Assembly (NCBI RefSeq): GCF_000283515.1
Contig: NC_015976.1
Coordinates: forward strand, 3,690,501 to 3,754,500
DNA: 64,000 bases
Direction: 5' to 3'
DNA from: Sphingobium sp. SYK-6
GTDB lineage: Bacteria; Pseudomonadota; Alphaproteobacteria; Sphingomonadales; Sphingomonadaceae
In this document: one piece after another, positions 51,950 through 61,024 of the stretch
Position numbering within the stretch: position 1 is the stretch's first letter
How the letters are laid out: each line of letters opens with the position of its first letter
Program-made: the position numbers and the translations under genes
Notes under the pieces: model-generated
Database searches by the model: none
Told to the model about the DNA's origin: nothing
Seen by the model: the letters and a program-made list of their open reading frames with translations, nothing else

Positions 51950-53188
51950 TCAGCGCCCGAAGAGCGCGAGGTCGATGGACTGCGCCAGCCGGCGATAGCC
52001 CTCGTCGCTGCCGTGCAGGAAATCGCCCATGTGCAGGCCCGGCGCCATGCGCTGCGGATCGGCCGGATCGGCAAGAGCCCGGTCGAAATCCAGCACGGCA
52101 TCGAACGCGCCGCTGGTCCGAATCCAGTCATTGACTTTCACGCGCTCGGCTTCGCCTGCTTCCGACCAGTAAGTGGCGCCCTTGTAGGGCGCGATGGTGG
52201 CGCCATAGACGCGGATGCCCCGGCCATGCGCCCGCGCGATCAGTTGCCGGTAGCCCTCGATGATCTGCTCGCCCGTGACGCCGCGCCCGCCGAACTGGGT
52301 GAAGAAGGCCGGCGGCGTGCCTTCGAGCCGGGCATGGCCGATGCCGAGATCATTCACGCCCTCGAAGATGATGACCGCCTTCACGCCCGGCAGAGAGAGC
52401 ACGTCCCGGTCGAACCGCGCCAGCGCGCTCTCGCCCATGCCTCCGTTCAGCACGCGATTGCCGCTGATCCCCTGATTGGCGATGCCCCACGTCGCCCCGT
52501 CCCGCGCGGCCAGCCGCTCCGCCAGCAGATCCGGCCAGCGGCGGTTCTTCTCCGGAGTCGAGCCTACGCCATCCGAGATCGAATCGCCCAGCACGGCGAC
52601 CGTGGCAGCCCCTTGCGGCGCATCGACTTCCACCGAAGCGAGGAAGGCACGGACCGAACCGACCTGCGCCGGCGCGAACGGTGCGGCGGAGAAATCGCCC
52701 GGCTCGGAAATCTCCAGGCGATCAAGGCCGGTGGCATGGCATGTGCAGGGCCCGGTCGCGTCCGGCAGGTATAAGGTAATCGCCATGCGCGCGAGCGCCG
52801 GCACCGCGAGCCTCACCGGATCGCTGAGCAGAGGCGCGCCCTGAGGCACTGTCGCCGCTTTCTGTCCGCCGAAGCCGAGCATCCGGCTGGTCCCCGCGAT
52901 CTCGCTGCCCGCCGCGTCCAGCAGCGCGACCCGTGCCGCGCCGATCGCCAGCGGCTTCTCCCCATAGGCATTAGTGAGGCGCAGGCGGACGGCCTGCCCG
53001 CCCGCTGACAGGCGGACGATCTGGCGCAATGTGCGGTTCTCGAAAGCCGGGGTCGCGGGGATGGGGCCCATGACCGGCGCGGGCGGCAGGGGCGCGGCGG
53101 CCCAGCTGGTGATCCATTCGGCCGATGCCGGCCCGCTCATGCCGGCAAGGCATAATGCCGCCAGCCCAATCCACGCTTTCCACCGCAT
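51950..53188 (-). CDS. SGNH/GDSL-family esterase, exported
   Basis: A 412-residue secreted hydrolase. Signal peptide is about 1-22 (MRWKAWIGLAALCLAG...). A beta-rich N-terminal domain (to about 190) precedes the SGNH domain, with VAVLGDSISDGVG (catalytic Ser), NQGISGNRVL, FEGVNDLG and the catalytic Asp/His in GDFLHGSDEGYRRLA. It resembles bacterial carbohydrate or aryl esterases of the GDSL type. GGAGGG is 7 bases before the ATG. It is divergent, by 143 bases, from a tannase-like gene, suggesting shared induction and joint ester degradation. Confidence 0.9.
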   Translation of the reverse strand: MRWKAWIGLAALCLAGMSGPASAEWITSWAAAPLPPAPVMGPIPATPAFENRTLRQIVRLSAGGQAVRLRLTNAYGEKPLAIGAARVALLDAAGSEIAGTSRMLGFGGQKAATVPQGAPLLSDPVRLAVPALARMAITLYLPDATGPCTCHATGLDRLEISEPGDFSAAPFAPAQVGSVRAFLASVEVDAPQGAATVAVLGDSISDGVGSTPEKNRRWPDLLAERLAARDGATWGIANQGISGNRVLNGGMGESALARFDRDVLSLPGVKAVIIFEGVNDLGIGHARLEGTPPAFFTQFGGRGVTGEQIIEGYRQLIARAHGRGIRVYGATIAPYKGATYWSEAGEAERVKVNDWIRTSGAFDAVLDFDRALADPADPQRMAPGLHMGDFLHGSDEGYRRLAQSIDLALFGR

Positions 53189-53331
53189 GTTTTTCCCTCC
53201 CCATATGCGCCGTCCGGCCATGGTGCGGCGTCCTGTGCGCCGGCGCCGTCCCGGGACGATCTTGTTGACTTTGTCCATGCTTGTCCCGCAAAGTGCAAGC
53301 AAAGATACGCGGGAAGAGGAGAGGCCCGGGG

Positions 53332-54894
53332 ATGATCCGCAAATCATGGATGGCCATGGCCGCCAGCAGCTGCGCGATGGCAATCGCTTGTCCCGCCGCT
53401 GCAAAGCAATGCGGCGAGCTGGCGGGCAGCAGGATCGATCATGGCGAAGTGACGTCGGCGCAGATCGTCACGGCCGGAGCGTTCGAGGCGCCGCCATCAC
53501 CCTTCGGGCCGCCGCCCGGCGTCGCCAATGCCGCCTACAAGGGCCTGCCCGCCTTCTGCCGCGTGCGCGCCACGCTCACGCCCACGCCGGACTCCGACAT
53601 CAAGGTGGAAGTGTGGCTGCCTGCCGAGGGATGGAACGGCAAGTTCGTGGGCATCGGCAACGGCATCTGGGCCGGCCAGATCAGCTATGCGCAGATGGCG
53701 GAGCCGCTCGCGCGGGGCTATGCCGTCGCCTCGACCGACACGGGGCATGTCGGCAATGGACTGACAGCCGAATTCGCGATCGGGCATCCCGAGAAGCTCG
53801 TCGATTTCGGCCATCGCGCCGTGCATATGATGACGCGCACCGCCAAGCAGGCGATCGGGGATTTCTACGGCAAGGCGCCGGCCCTCTCGCTGTGGAACAG
53901 CTGCTCCACCGGCGGACGGCAGGGCCTGATGGCGGCCTATCGCTATCCGGAGGATTTCGACGCGATTTCCGCCATGGCCCCTGCCAATCCGATGACCGAT
54001 CTCATGGTGCAGAGCATGTGGACCGGCTGGCAGGCGCTGCGTACCCCGGCCGCCGCGCTGACCCCGGACAAGCTGGCGCTGGCGCACAAGGCCGTGATCG
54101 CGCAATGCGACGGAGAGGACGGGCTGAAGGACGGCCTCGTCTCCCGGCCCGACATCTGCCGTTTCGACCCCGTCACCATCCAGTGCAAGCCCGGGCAGGA
54201 CGGCGATTGCCTGAACGGCGATCAGGTGACGGCCCTGCGCGCGATCTACGAGGGCGTGCGCGACCCCAGGAGCGGCGCGCTGCTGCTCCCCGGTTTCCCG
54301 CGCGGCAGCGAGATGCAGATGGCCATGCTGACGGGCGGGCCAGCGCCCTTCCCCGTCGCCACCACTTATTTCTCGATGCTCGTCTTCGGCGACCAGCCCG
54401 ACTGGGACTGGCGCGCGATGGATTATGGCGCCGATCTCGAAAAGGCCCGCAGCTTCGGCAGCGCGATCCTGAACGTGCCACCGGACGGGCTCGCGCCCTT
54501 CTTCGCGCGCGGCGGCAAGCTGCTGCTGAGCCATGGCTGGAACGACGGCCTGATTCCCGCCACGAACACGCTCGCCTTCCATGCCGCGCTGCGCAAGGCG
54601 CTGCCCGCGCAGCAGGCCGAGGACTCGCTGCGGCTCTTCATGGCGCCGGGCATGGACCATTGCGCGGGCGGGGAAGGTCCCTCCGCCTTCGACACGCTGG
54701 GTGTGATCGATCGCTGGGCAAGCGAGGGGACGGCCCCGACGCGCATCGTGGCCACGCGCGCCCCGGGCTTCCCGGGAGCGCCGGCCCAGCCGCCCATGTC
54801 GCGACCGCTTTGCCCCTTCCCGCAGATCGCCAAATACAAAGGCACCGGCAGCACCGATGAGGAACAGAATTTCATCTGCGCACCGGCTGACTGA
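53332..54894 (+). CDS. Tannase/feruloyl esterase family hydrolase, exported
   Basis: A 520-residue secreted alpha/beta hydrolase. Signal peptide about 1-24 ending ACPAAA. The nucleophile motif is WNSCSTGGRQGLM with the neighbouring Cys that pairs with the Cys next to the catalytic His in GMDHCAGGEGP; this Cys-Ser-His-Cys arrangement marks the tannase/feruloyl esterase B family. Acyl esters of phenolic acids are typical substrates. AGGAGAGG is upstream of the ATG at 53332. Located between two efflux systems, which could export released phenolics (inference). Confidence 0.9.
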   Translation: MIRKSWMAMAASSCAMAIACPAAAKQCGELAGSRIDHGEVTSAQIVTAGAFEAPPSPFGPPPGVANAAYKGLPAFCRVRATLTPTPDSDIKVEVWLPAEGWNGKFVGIGNGIWAGQISYAQMAEPLARGYAVASTDTGHVGNGLTAEFAIGHPEKLVDFGHRAVHMMTRTAKQAIGDFYGKAPALSLWNSCSTGGRQGLMAAYRYPEDFDAISAMAPANPMTDLMVQSMWTGWQALRTPAAALTPDKLALAHKAVIAQCDGEDGLKDGLVSRPDICRFDPVTIQCKPGQDGDCLNGDQVTALRAIYEGVRDPRSGALLLPGFPRGSEMQMAMLTGGPAPFPVATTYFSMLVFGDQPDWDWRAMDYGADLEKARSFGSAILNVPPDGLAPFFARGGKLLLSHGWNDGLIPATNTLAFHAALRKALPAQQAEDSLRLFMAPGMDHCAGGEGPSAFDTLGVIDRWASEGTAPTRIVATRAPGFPGAPAQPPMSRPLCPFPQIAKYKGTGSTDEEQNFICAPAD

Positions 54895-54914
54895 GCCTCG
54901 CGCGCGGCCCCCGC

Positions 54915-56123
54915 TTATTCGTGGCGCAAGGCGTCGATGGGATTGAGGCCGGCAGCGCGCCGGGCCGGGAAATAGCCGAAGACCACGCCGATCAGGCCCG
55001 AGATGAAGAAGGCGAAGGCATTGATCTGCGGATCGAAGGTCCAGGGCACCTGCATGAGCGGCGTGGCGACGGCAATGGCGAGCTGTGCCAGCATCAGCCC
55101 GACCACGCCCCCCAGGCACGAGAGCACCACCGCCTCGACGAGGAACTGCATCAACACCTCGCGCGCAACGGCGCCGATGGCGAGGCGGATGCCGATCTCG
55201 CGCGTGCGCTCCGTCACCGAGACGAGCATGATGTTCATGATACCGATGCCGCCGACGACAAGGCTGATGCCCGCCACGGCGGCGACGATCTGCGTGAGCA
55301 GCGTCGTGGTGCCAGTCAGCGTGTCGGAGATCTGCCGCGTGTCGAAGATGTTGAAATTATCCTCGCGCCCGTCGCCGATCCGGCGGCGGTCGCGCAGCAG
55401 ATCCGTGAGTGCGGACTGGACCTGCGTCGTCGAATAATCCTGATCCACGCCCACGAGGATCACGCGGATGTCGGTCGAGCCGGTGAAGCGCCGCTGCACG
55501 GTCTTGATCGGCATGATGACCACATCATCCTGATCGCCGCCGAAGCCCGCCTGCCCGCGCGTGGCCAGCGTGCCGACGACATCGCAGCTCACATCCCCGA
55601 TGCGGAAGCGCTTGCCGAGCGGGCTCTCGCCACGGAACAGGTTCTTCTCCACCGTGGCGCCCAGGATGCAAACCGCCTTGCCGGCCGCTTCCTCCGCCGG
55701 GGTGAACAGCCGCCCGGCCGTGAGATCCCAGGGCTGCACCTGGAAATAGGCTGAGGTGGTGCCGTTGATCGTGGTCGACCAGTTCGCGCCTTCGTAGATG
55801 GCCGTCGCCGTCGCCTGCGTCTGCGGGGCAACCGCCGTCACACCGGAAATCTGCTGCTGGATCGCCGTCACGTCTGCCGGATCGAAATTGGGCGGCATGG
55901 GTCCGCCACCGCCGCGCCCAAAGCCCTGCCCCGGCCGCACCTGCAGAATGTTCGTGCCGAGCGCGGCAATCTGCTGCTGCACAGCGACGGTCGTCGCCTT
56001 GCCCAGCGTCACCATCGTCACCACCGCCGCGACGCCGATGATGATGCCGAGCGTGGTCAGGAAGGACCGCAGCTTGTGACGCAGGATCGAGCGCAGCGCG
56101 AGCATGAAGGTGGTGCCGAGCAT
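54915..56123 (-). CDS. MacB-type ABC transporter permease
   Basis: A 402-residue FtsX/MacB permease. One N-terminal helix (LRSFLTTLGIIIGVAAVVTMV), a periplasmic MacB domain (about 50-270, with a Gly-rich loop GFGRGGGGPMPPN), and three C-terminal helices, with GIMNIMLVSVTERTREIGIR as family signature. The start follows the ATPase stop directly (TGAGATG), so the two are coupled. In other MacB the ATPase is fused to the permease; here they are separate, as in the YknYZ/LolDE-like arrangement. Confidence 0.92.
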   Translation of the reverse strand: MLGTTFMLALRSILRHKLRSFLTTLGIIIGVAAVVTMVTLGKATTVAVQQQIAALGTNILQVRPGQGFGRGGGGPMPPNFDPADVTAIQQQISGVTAVAPQTQATATAIYEGANWSTTINGTTSAYFQVQPWDLTAGRLFTPAEEAAGKAVCILGATVEKNLFRGESPLGKRFRIGDVSCDVVGTLATRGQAGFGGDQDDVVIMPIKTVQRRFTGSTDIRVILVGVDQDYSTTQVQSALTDLLRDRRRIGDGREDNFNIFDTRQISDTLTGTTTLLTQIVAAVAGISLVVGGIGIMNIMLVSVTERTREIGIRLAIGAVAREVLMQFLVEAVVLSCLGGVVGLMLAQLAIAVATPLMQVPWTFDPQINAFAFFISGLIGVVFGYFPARRAAGLNPIDALRHE

Positions 56124-56124
56124 C

Positions 56125-56862
56125 TCAGTGCGCTCCCGTGACGCCATTCGTCTCGACGCGATCGACCAGCCCGTCCTTGAAATGGACGATCGTGCGCGCG
56201 AACTCGGCCATGTCCGGCTCGTGCGTCACCATGAGCACGGTGATGCCGGCATCGCGATTGAGGCTGGCGAGCAGCTCCATGATCTCTACCGAACGCGCGC
56301 TGTCCAGATTGCCGGTCGGCTCGTCGGCCAGCAGCACGTCGGGATTGGTAACGATGGCACGCGCGATCGCGACCCGCTGCTGCTGGCCGCCGGACAGCTC
56401 GGCGGGCGTATGGTCCCACCATTCGCGCAGCCCTACCTTGTCCAGCGCGGCCATGGCGGCATCGCGCCGCTGCGTCTTCGGGTCGCCGCGATAGAGCAAG
56501 GGCAGCTCGACATTCTCCAGCGCCGAGGTGCGCGAGAGCAGATTGAAGCCCTGGAACACGAAGCCCAGATAGCGCCGCCGAAGCAGGGCCCGCTGGTCCT
56601 GAGTAAGCGTCTCGACATGGATGCCCCTGAAGATGAAGGCGCCACTGGTCGGCACGTCGAGACAGCCGATGATGTTCATCGCCGTGGACTTGCCCGAACC
56701 GGACGGCCCCATGACCGCGACGAAATCGCCCTGGGCCACGTCCAGATCCACGCCCTTCAGGGCCTGGAAGGCGGTCGGCCCGGCGCCGTACACCTTGGTG
56801 ATGCCACGCAGCGAAATGAACGGCTCGGCTGACATCCCGGGGCGGGCGAGCGGATCAGCCAC
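56125..56862 (-). CDS. MacB-type ABC transporter ATP-binding protein
   Basis: A 245-residue ATPase: Walker A MGPSGSGKST, signature ELSGGQQQRVAIARAI, Walker B VLLADEPTGNLD and the His switch in MVTHEPDMAEFA. The GTG at 56862 overlaps the adaptor stop by 8 bases and has GGGGAGG 6 bases upstream, which decides it over the ATG at 56835. It powers the permease encoded next; the LolD/MacB group drives mechanotransmission across the periplasm. Confidence 0.94.
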   Translation of the reverse strand: MADPLARPGMSAEPFISLRGITKVYGAGPTAFQALKGVDLDVAQGDFVAVMGPSGSGKSTAMNIIGCLDVPTSGAFIFRGIHVETLTQDQRALLRRRYLGFVFQGFNLLSRTSALENVELPLLYRGDPKTQRRDAAMAALDKVGLREWWDHTPAELSGGQQQRVAIARAIVTNPDVLLADEPTGNLDSARSVEIMELLASLNRDAGITVLMVTHEPDMAEFARTIVHFKDGLVDRVETNGVTGAH

Positions 56863-58213
56863 CGCCGCCTCCCCGCCGCGATGCCCCGCCCGCCGCTGCC
56901 GCCGCGCCGCTCAGCTGGCTGACGATCACCTCCATGCCGGGCTTGAGATCGCCCGAGAGCACTTCCGTGCGTGTGCCGTCCGTGTCGCCGGTGGTGATCT
57001 GCACGGCGCGCGGCTGCCCGTCCTCGCCCTTCACATAGACCGTCTGTACCGCGCCGCGCTCGAGCGTGACGGATCGTTCCGTGTTGTTGCGGCGGCGCGG
57101 ACCGATCGAAAGCGCGCCGGTGATGCCGCTGCTCTGCCCGGCCACCGGAACGGACGGGGTGAAGCGAAGCGCGGCATTGGGAACGAGCAGGACATTCTGT
57201 TTGTCCGACGTCACGATGTCCGCCGTGGCGGTCATGCCGGGGCGCAGCTCCAGCTCGGCATTGGCGACGGAGAGATCCGCGGCGTAAGAGACCACCTGGC
57301 TGCTCGTGGCTGCGGTCGACGCGGTCGTCGAGGAAGCGCTCGCCGTGGAAGCCGAGAGATTGGAGCCGATGTCGACGCGCGTGATCGTCGCCGGGAACGT
57401 CCTGCCGGGGAAGGCATCCACGGTGAAGGTGGCGCTCTGCCCTTCCTTCACGGCGCCGACATCCGCCTCGTCGATGGCGACTTCCAGCTTCATCTTGGAA
57501 AGATCCTCGGCGATGACGAACAGGGTGGGCGTGTTGAACGACGCCGCCACGGTCTGGCCGGGATCGACCTGACGCGCCAGCACGACGCCCGAGACGGGCG
57601 AGCGGATGATCGCCCGGGCGCGCTGGGTTTGGCTCTGCGACAATGACGCCTGGCTGGCCAGCACATTGGCCTGCGCCACCTTGAGCGCCGCCTGCGCGCG
57701 CTGCATATTGGCGCGACCGGCCTGCAGCTCCGTGCCCGATGGCACGCGGCCACCCGAGAGCCGGGCGACTTCCTCCAGCCTGGCAAGTTGCGCCTTGGCT
57801 TCCGCCAGCGTCGCTTCCGCCTGCCCGACCTGCGCCTGGTTCGCGGCGAGCTGGGCGCGGCCTTGCCGGATCTGGTCCTCGATCTGCTCGGGGTCGATCT
57901 CGGCGAGCGGCTGGCCCTCGGCCACCCGATCATTGACGTCCACCAGCACGCGCACGACGAGGCCCGACAATTGCGAACCGACCGTCACCTGATTGGTCGG
58001 CGCGAGCTTGCCGGTCGCGGAGACGGTGGTGACGAGGTGCCCGCGCTCGACCGGCGTGGTGACATAGCGCGGCGCGTCGGACCCGCCGAAAAAGCGCAGC
58101 GCGATCCACAGTAGCAAGAGCAAGCCCAGCGCGAGGAGGACCCATTTCAGATGACGGCGCCACGCCGGTTGCGGCTTCACGCCCAGAAAGGCATCGAGGT
58201 CTTGGTCAGCCAT
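56855..58213 (-). CDS. MacA-type periplasmic adaptor subunit
   Basis: A 452-residue membrane-fusion protein. It has an N-terminal membrane anchor (about 22-42, KWVLLALGLLLLLWIALRFF), lipoyl and coiled-coil hairpin domains (about 100-200, rich in Gln/Ala), a beta-barrel part (VDAFPGRTFPATITRVDIGS), a Ser/Thr/Ala-rich loop (about 283-305) and a Gly-rich tail (RRGGGGG). It bridges the MacB pump and the outer-membrane channel upstream in the same operon. Confidence 0.92.
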   Translation of the reverse strand: MADQDLDAFLGVKPQPAWRRHLKWVLLALGLLLLLWIALRFFGGSDAPRYVTTPVERGHLVTTVSATGKLAPTNQVTVGSQLSGLVVRVLVDVNDRVAEGQPLAEIDPEQIEDQIRQGRAQLAANQAQVGQAEATLAEAKAQLARLEEVARLSGGRVPSGTELQAGRANMQRAQAALKVAQANVLASQASLSQSQTQRARAIIRSPVSGVVLARQVDPGQTVAASFNTPTLFVIAEDLSKMKLEVAIDEADVGAVKEGQSATFTVDAFPGRTFPATITRVDIGSNLSASTASASSTTASTAATSSQVVSYAADLSVANAELELRPGMTATADIVTSDKQNVLLVPNAALRFTPSVPVAGQSSGITGALSIGPRRRNNTERSVTLERGAVQTVYVKGEDGQPRAVQITTGDTDGTRTEVLSGDLKPGMEVIVSQLSGAAAAAGGASRRGGGGG

Positions 58214-58228
58214 TGATCCTGTTCCCGG

Positions 58229-59680
58229 TCATCTGGATGGAACCGGCGCAACGGGCGCGGCGGATGAATCCCACCCGCCGCCAAGCGCCGCATAAAGAGC
58301 GATGAGCGCGGACGCCTTGTCCGCCTGCGCCTGCACGAGGCCGTTGCGCGCGGAGACGAGCGCGGCTTCCTGCGCATTGAGCGTCGTGAAATCGGTGAGG
58401 CCGCTGCGATACTGGTCGCGCGCCAGCAGCGCCGATGCGCTGGCGGCATCGAGCGCGGTGGCGAACTGCCCTTCCCGCTCCCGGGCGGCACGCAGCGCCA
58501 CAAACGCGTTCTCGACATCCTCCAGCGCGGACAGCACGGCCGACCGGTACGCCGCGAAGGCCCCGTCCGCCGCCGCCCGGCTGGCGCGATATTGCGCCTG
58601 CAGCCGGCCACCGCTGAACAGCGCCTGCCCGATGCTGGCGAAGAGGCCACCAGTGATGGTATCCAGGATGCTGCCCGCATTGCTCGCATTGGACGCAAGA
58701 TTGCCGCCGATGCTGAGCGAGGGCAGCAATTGCGCGCGCGCCACGCCGATCTGCGCACTGGCCGCAAGAAGCGCGCTCTCGGCGGAGCGCACGTCCGGCC
58801 GCTGGCGCAGCACATCGGCGGGAATGCCCATCGCCACGTCGTCCGGCCCGTCGGGAATAGGCGTGGGCTGCTCCAGCACCGGTTTCACCGCGCCCGGCGC
58901 CTGCCCGGTCAGCACGCCGAGGCGGGACACGGCGGCATTATATTGCTGCTCCAGCGCGGGCAGCGTGGCAGCCGTCTGCGCCCGGCTCGCGCGCGCCTGC
59001 TCGGCGTCCACCGAGGAGACCAGGCCCGCCTGCACCCGGAAGCCGGCGATCTCCAGATTGTCGTCCTGAATGGCGAGATTGGCCTGCGCGTTCGCGATCT
59101 GCGCCTGCAACGCCCGGGCAAGCACATAATTGCGCGCGACTTCGCTCTCCACGGAAAGGATCACGGCTGCATAATCGAAGCCGGCGCCCTCATATTGCGC
59201 GCGGCTCGCCGCGACCGCGCTGCGCAGCCCCCCGAACAGGTCCACCTGATAGCTGGCATCCAGCCCGAGCGAGAAATTGCTCCGGCCGCCGCCGTCGATG
59301 GTGGTCACCGAGCCGTCCGGCAGCGTGATCGTCGAGCCACCACCGCGCACCGGCTCGGTGCGGCTGAACCCCGCCGAGCCGTTGACGCTCGGCAGCAGGG
59401 ACGCGCCGCTCACCACCAGCGCCTCGCGCGCCTGACGAAGCCGGGCGACCGCCTGGGCGATATCGAGGTTCGAAGCCGCGGCCTGCTCGACGAGGCCAGT
59501 CAGCACCGGATCATCGAAGCGGCGCCACCAAGCCGTAAGATCTTCCACGCCGGACGCCGCCGTGACCGACCAGCCATCCGGGACCCCCAATGCACTCGCG
59601 CTGCGCGGAGGGGACGCGGGGCCGGCACTGCAGGAAGGCAGCAGGATGACGGCCGCCAGCAACGAGGACATGCGCTTCAT
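58229..59680 (-). CDS. Outer-membrane efflux channel lipoprotein (NodT/OprM family)
   Basis: A 483-residue lipoprotein starting MKRMSSLLAAVILLPSCSAG, with lipobox LLPSC. It has AWWRRFDDPVLTGLV, YQVDLFGGLRSAVAASRAQY and DVLRQRPDVRSAESALLAA as family markers. It is the first gene of the macA-macB exporter operon, 15 bases before the adaptor. The ATG at 59680 sits at the signal peptide; upstream ATGs add basic residues. Providing its own channel makes the exporter self-contained. Confidence 0.92.
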   Translation of the reverse strand: MKRMSSLLAAVILLPSCSAGPASPPRSASALGVPDGWSVTAASGVEDLTAWWRRFDDPVLTGLVEQAAASNLDIAQAVARLRQAREALVVSGASLLPSVNGSAGFSRTEPVRGGGSTITLPDGSVTTIDGGGRSNFSLGLDASYQVDLFGGLRSAVAASRAQYEGAGFDYAAVILSVESEVARNYVLARALQAQIANAQANLAIQDDNLEIAGFRVQAGLVSSVDAEQARASRAQTAATLPALEQQYNAAVSRLGVLTGQAPGAVKPVLEQPTPIPDGPDDVAMGIPADVLRQRPDVRSAESALLAASAQIGVARAQLLPSLSIGGNLASNASNAGSILDTITGGLFASIGQALFSGGRLQAQYRASRAAADGAFAAYRSAVLSALEDVENAFVALRAAREREGQFATALDAASASALLARDQYRSGLTDFTTLNAQEAALVSARNGLVQAQADKASALIALYAALGGGWDSSAAPVAPVPSR

Positions 59681-59791
59681 GGCCCTATCCATGCGGAACG
59701 GACGGGGCATTCGTCCAGCGGCAAATTGTCGCAAAATGTTACAAAGCGGAAGACTGGCGGGGACGCGGCCGCCACCCCCATCTCCACGACC

Positions 59792-59977
59792 TCAGTCGAG
59801 CGGGACGAGGCGCAGCACGATCGCTGTCCAGCCGAGGGACAGCGCGGCGGCCATCCCGCCGATGCCCGGCTCCCAGCCCGGAAACTGCCGCATCAGGGCA
59901 ATCGCGCCGGACAGGAACAGGATGGCGCCGGCGCACATCAGGATCGTCTGGGCGGCCCGTCTCCAGAAAGTGCGCAT
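59792..59977 (-). CDS. Small two-helix membrane protein
   Basis: A 61-residue protein with a basic N-terminus (MRTFWRRAAQ) and two hydrophobic segments (about 11-28, TILMCAGAILFLSGAIAL, and about 40-58, GMAAALSLGWTAIVLRLV). It starts one base after the pyruvyl transferase stop (TGAGATG) with AAGGAATGAG upstream, so it is translationally coupled. Function unknown; probably an accessory of the polysaccharide patch. Confidence 0.7.
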   Translation of the reverse strand: MRTFWRRAAQTILMCAGAILFLSGAIALMRQFPGWEPGIGGMAAALSLGWTAIVLRLVPLD

Positions 59978-59978
59978 C

Positions 59979-60971
59979 TCATTCCTTCCCCAGCCGCGAG
60001 AGCGCCGCGACCGCCGTCATGGCATCACCAGCGACGCAGGCATTGTCCAGCCCTTCGAGCCAGAGCGCATGATAAGCGCTCACCTTGCGCGTGCGATTAT
60101 CCAGCGCGACATGCGGAATGCCCAGCAGGATGCTCAGAATATGGCCATGCAGGCGATCCGTGATGACGGTCTCGCCCGCCGCCAGCAAGGCAAGCCCGCG
60201 ATCCAGGCGCCAGCGGGCCTGGGCATTCAGCACCTCGATGTGGCGCGCCATGCGGGACCAGCGCCCGCTGCGCAGTGCCTTCCACTTCGCCTGCCGCCAC
60301 ACATCCGCCGGCATCGGCGGCAACCGCGCCCAATCGACGGGCGCCGTGCCGAGGCTGTCGAACGGCGCATATTCCTCCCCCGATTTCTCGCCATCGCTGC
60401 GCAGCAGCAGGACGAGCGGACGATCCGGCGTCACCGGGCGGGGCAGCGGCCCGAGTGCGAACGCGCAATCCGGCGCCAGGATCACGGGACAATCGAAATG
60501 CGATTGCGCGAAAGCCGCGCTGGCGCGATCGCGAACCATGAGATGGAACTGGCCATGAGCGGCAATCGCCGCCGCCGTCTCCCGGGCGCCTTCCTCCCCA
60601 TCGAAATGGATGGACTGCGGAAGCTGGACGATCACCCGATCCGGCAGATGCCGAAGCAGTGTCCAGCGCAATTGCTGATGGGCCGGGTAGATGTCGCCGA
60701 AATTGCCGCCGCCGATGATGAACACCGGCCCTTGCGGGCAGTGGCGGACCAGCGCGTCCAGCGAGAAATCCTTATGACTGGCGGCATAGGACGCATCCCG
60801 GCCCGCCAGCGATCTCAGCAGGCTGGATGCGCCGAGCCAGATCGCGCTGTCACCCACATTGGCGTAATCGGGAAAGTCGAGCAGCGCATAGGAGTCCCCC
60901 TGCCGGAGGAAGGGCCGTACGGCCTCATGCAGCGCCGCACGCTGCCGTTCGATGATCTCGATATGATTCAT
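59979..60971 (-). CDS. Polysaccharide pyruvyl transferase family protein
   Basis: A 330-residue cytoplasmic enzyme of the CsaB/ExoV/WcaK family, which ketal-links pyruvate from phosphoenolpyruvate to sugar residues. It shows LLDFPDYANVGDSAIW near the N-terminus, VFIIGGGNFGDIYPAHQ, QLPQSIHF and TDRLHGHILSILLGIPHVALDN, all family signatures. The ATG at 60971 has AAGG upstream; a TTG at 61028 overlapping the acyltransferase stop is the alternative. It probably adds pyruvyl groups to the surface polysaccharide. Confidence 0.9.
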   Translation of the reverse strand: MNHIEIIERQRAALHEAVRPFLRQGDSYALLDFPDYANVGDSAIWLGASSLLRSLAGRDASYAASHKDFSLDALVRHCPQGPVFIIGGGNFGDIYPAHQQLRWTLLRHLPDRVIVQLPQSIHFDGEEGARETAAAIAAHGQFHLMVRDRASAAFAQSHFDCPVILAPDCAFALGPLPRPVTPDRPLVLLLRSDGEKSGEEYAPFDSLGTAPVDWARLPPMPADVWRQAKWKALRSGRWSRMARHIEVLNAQARWRLDRGLALLAAGETVITDRLHGHILSILLGIPHVALDNRTRKVSAYHALWLEGLDNACVAGDAMTAVAALSRLGKE

Positions 60972-61024
60972 GCCGGGCCTTATCGACGAAGATGCGCCTG
61001 CCGTGAAGCCAGCCGGCCGCGCCG

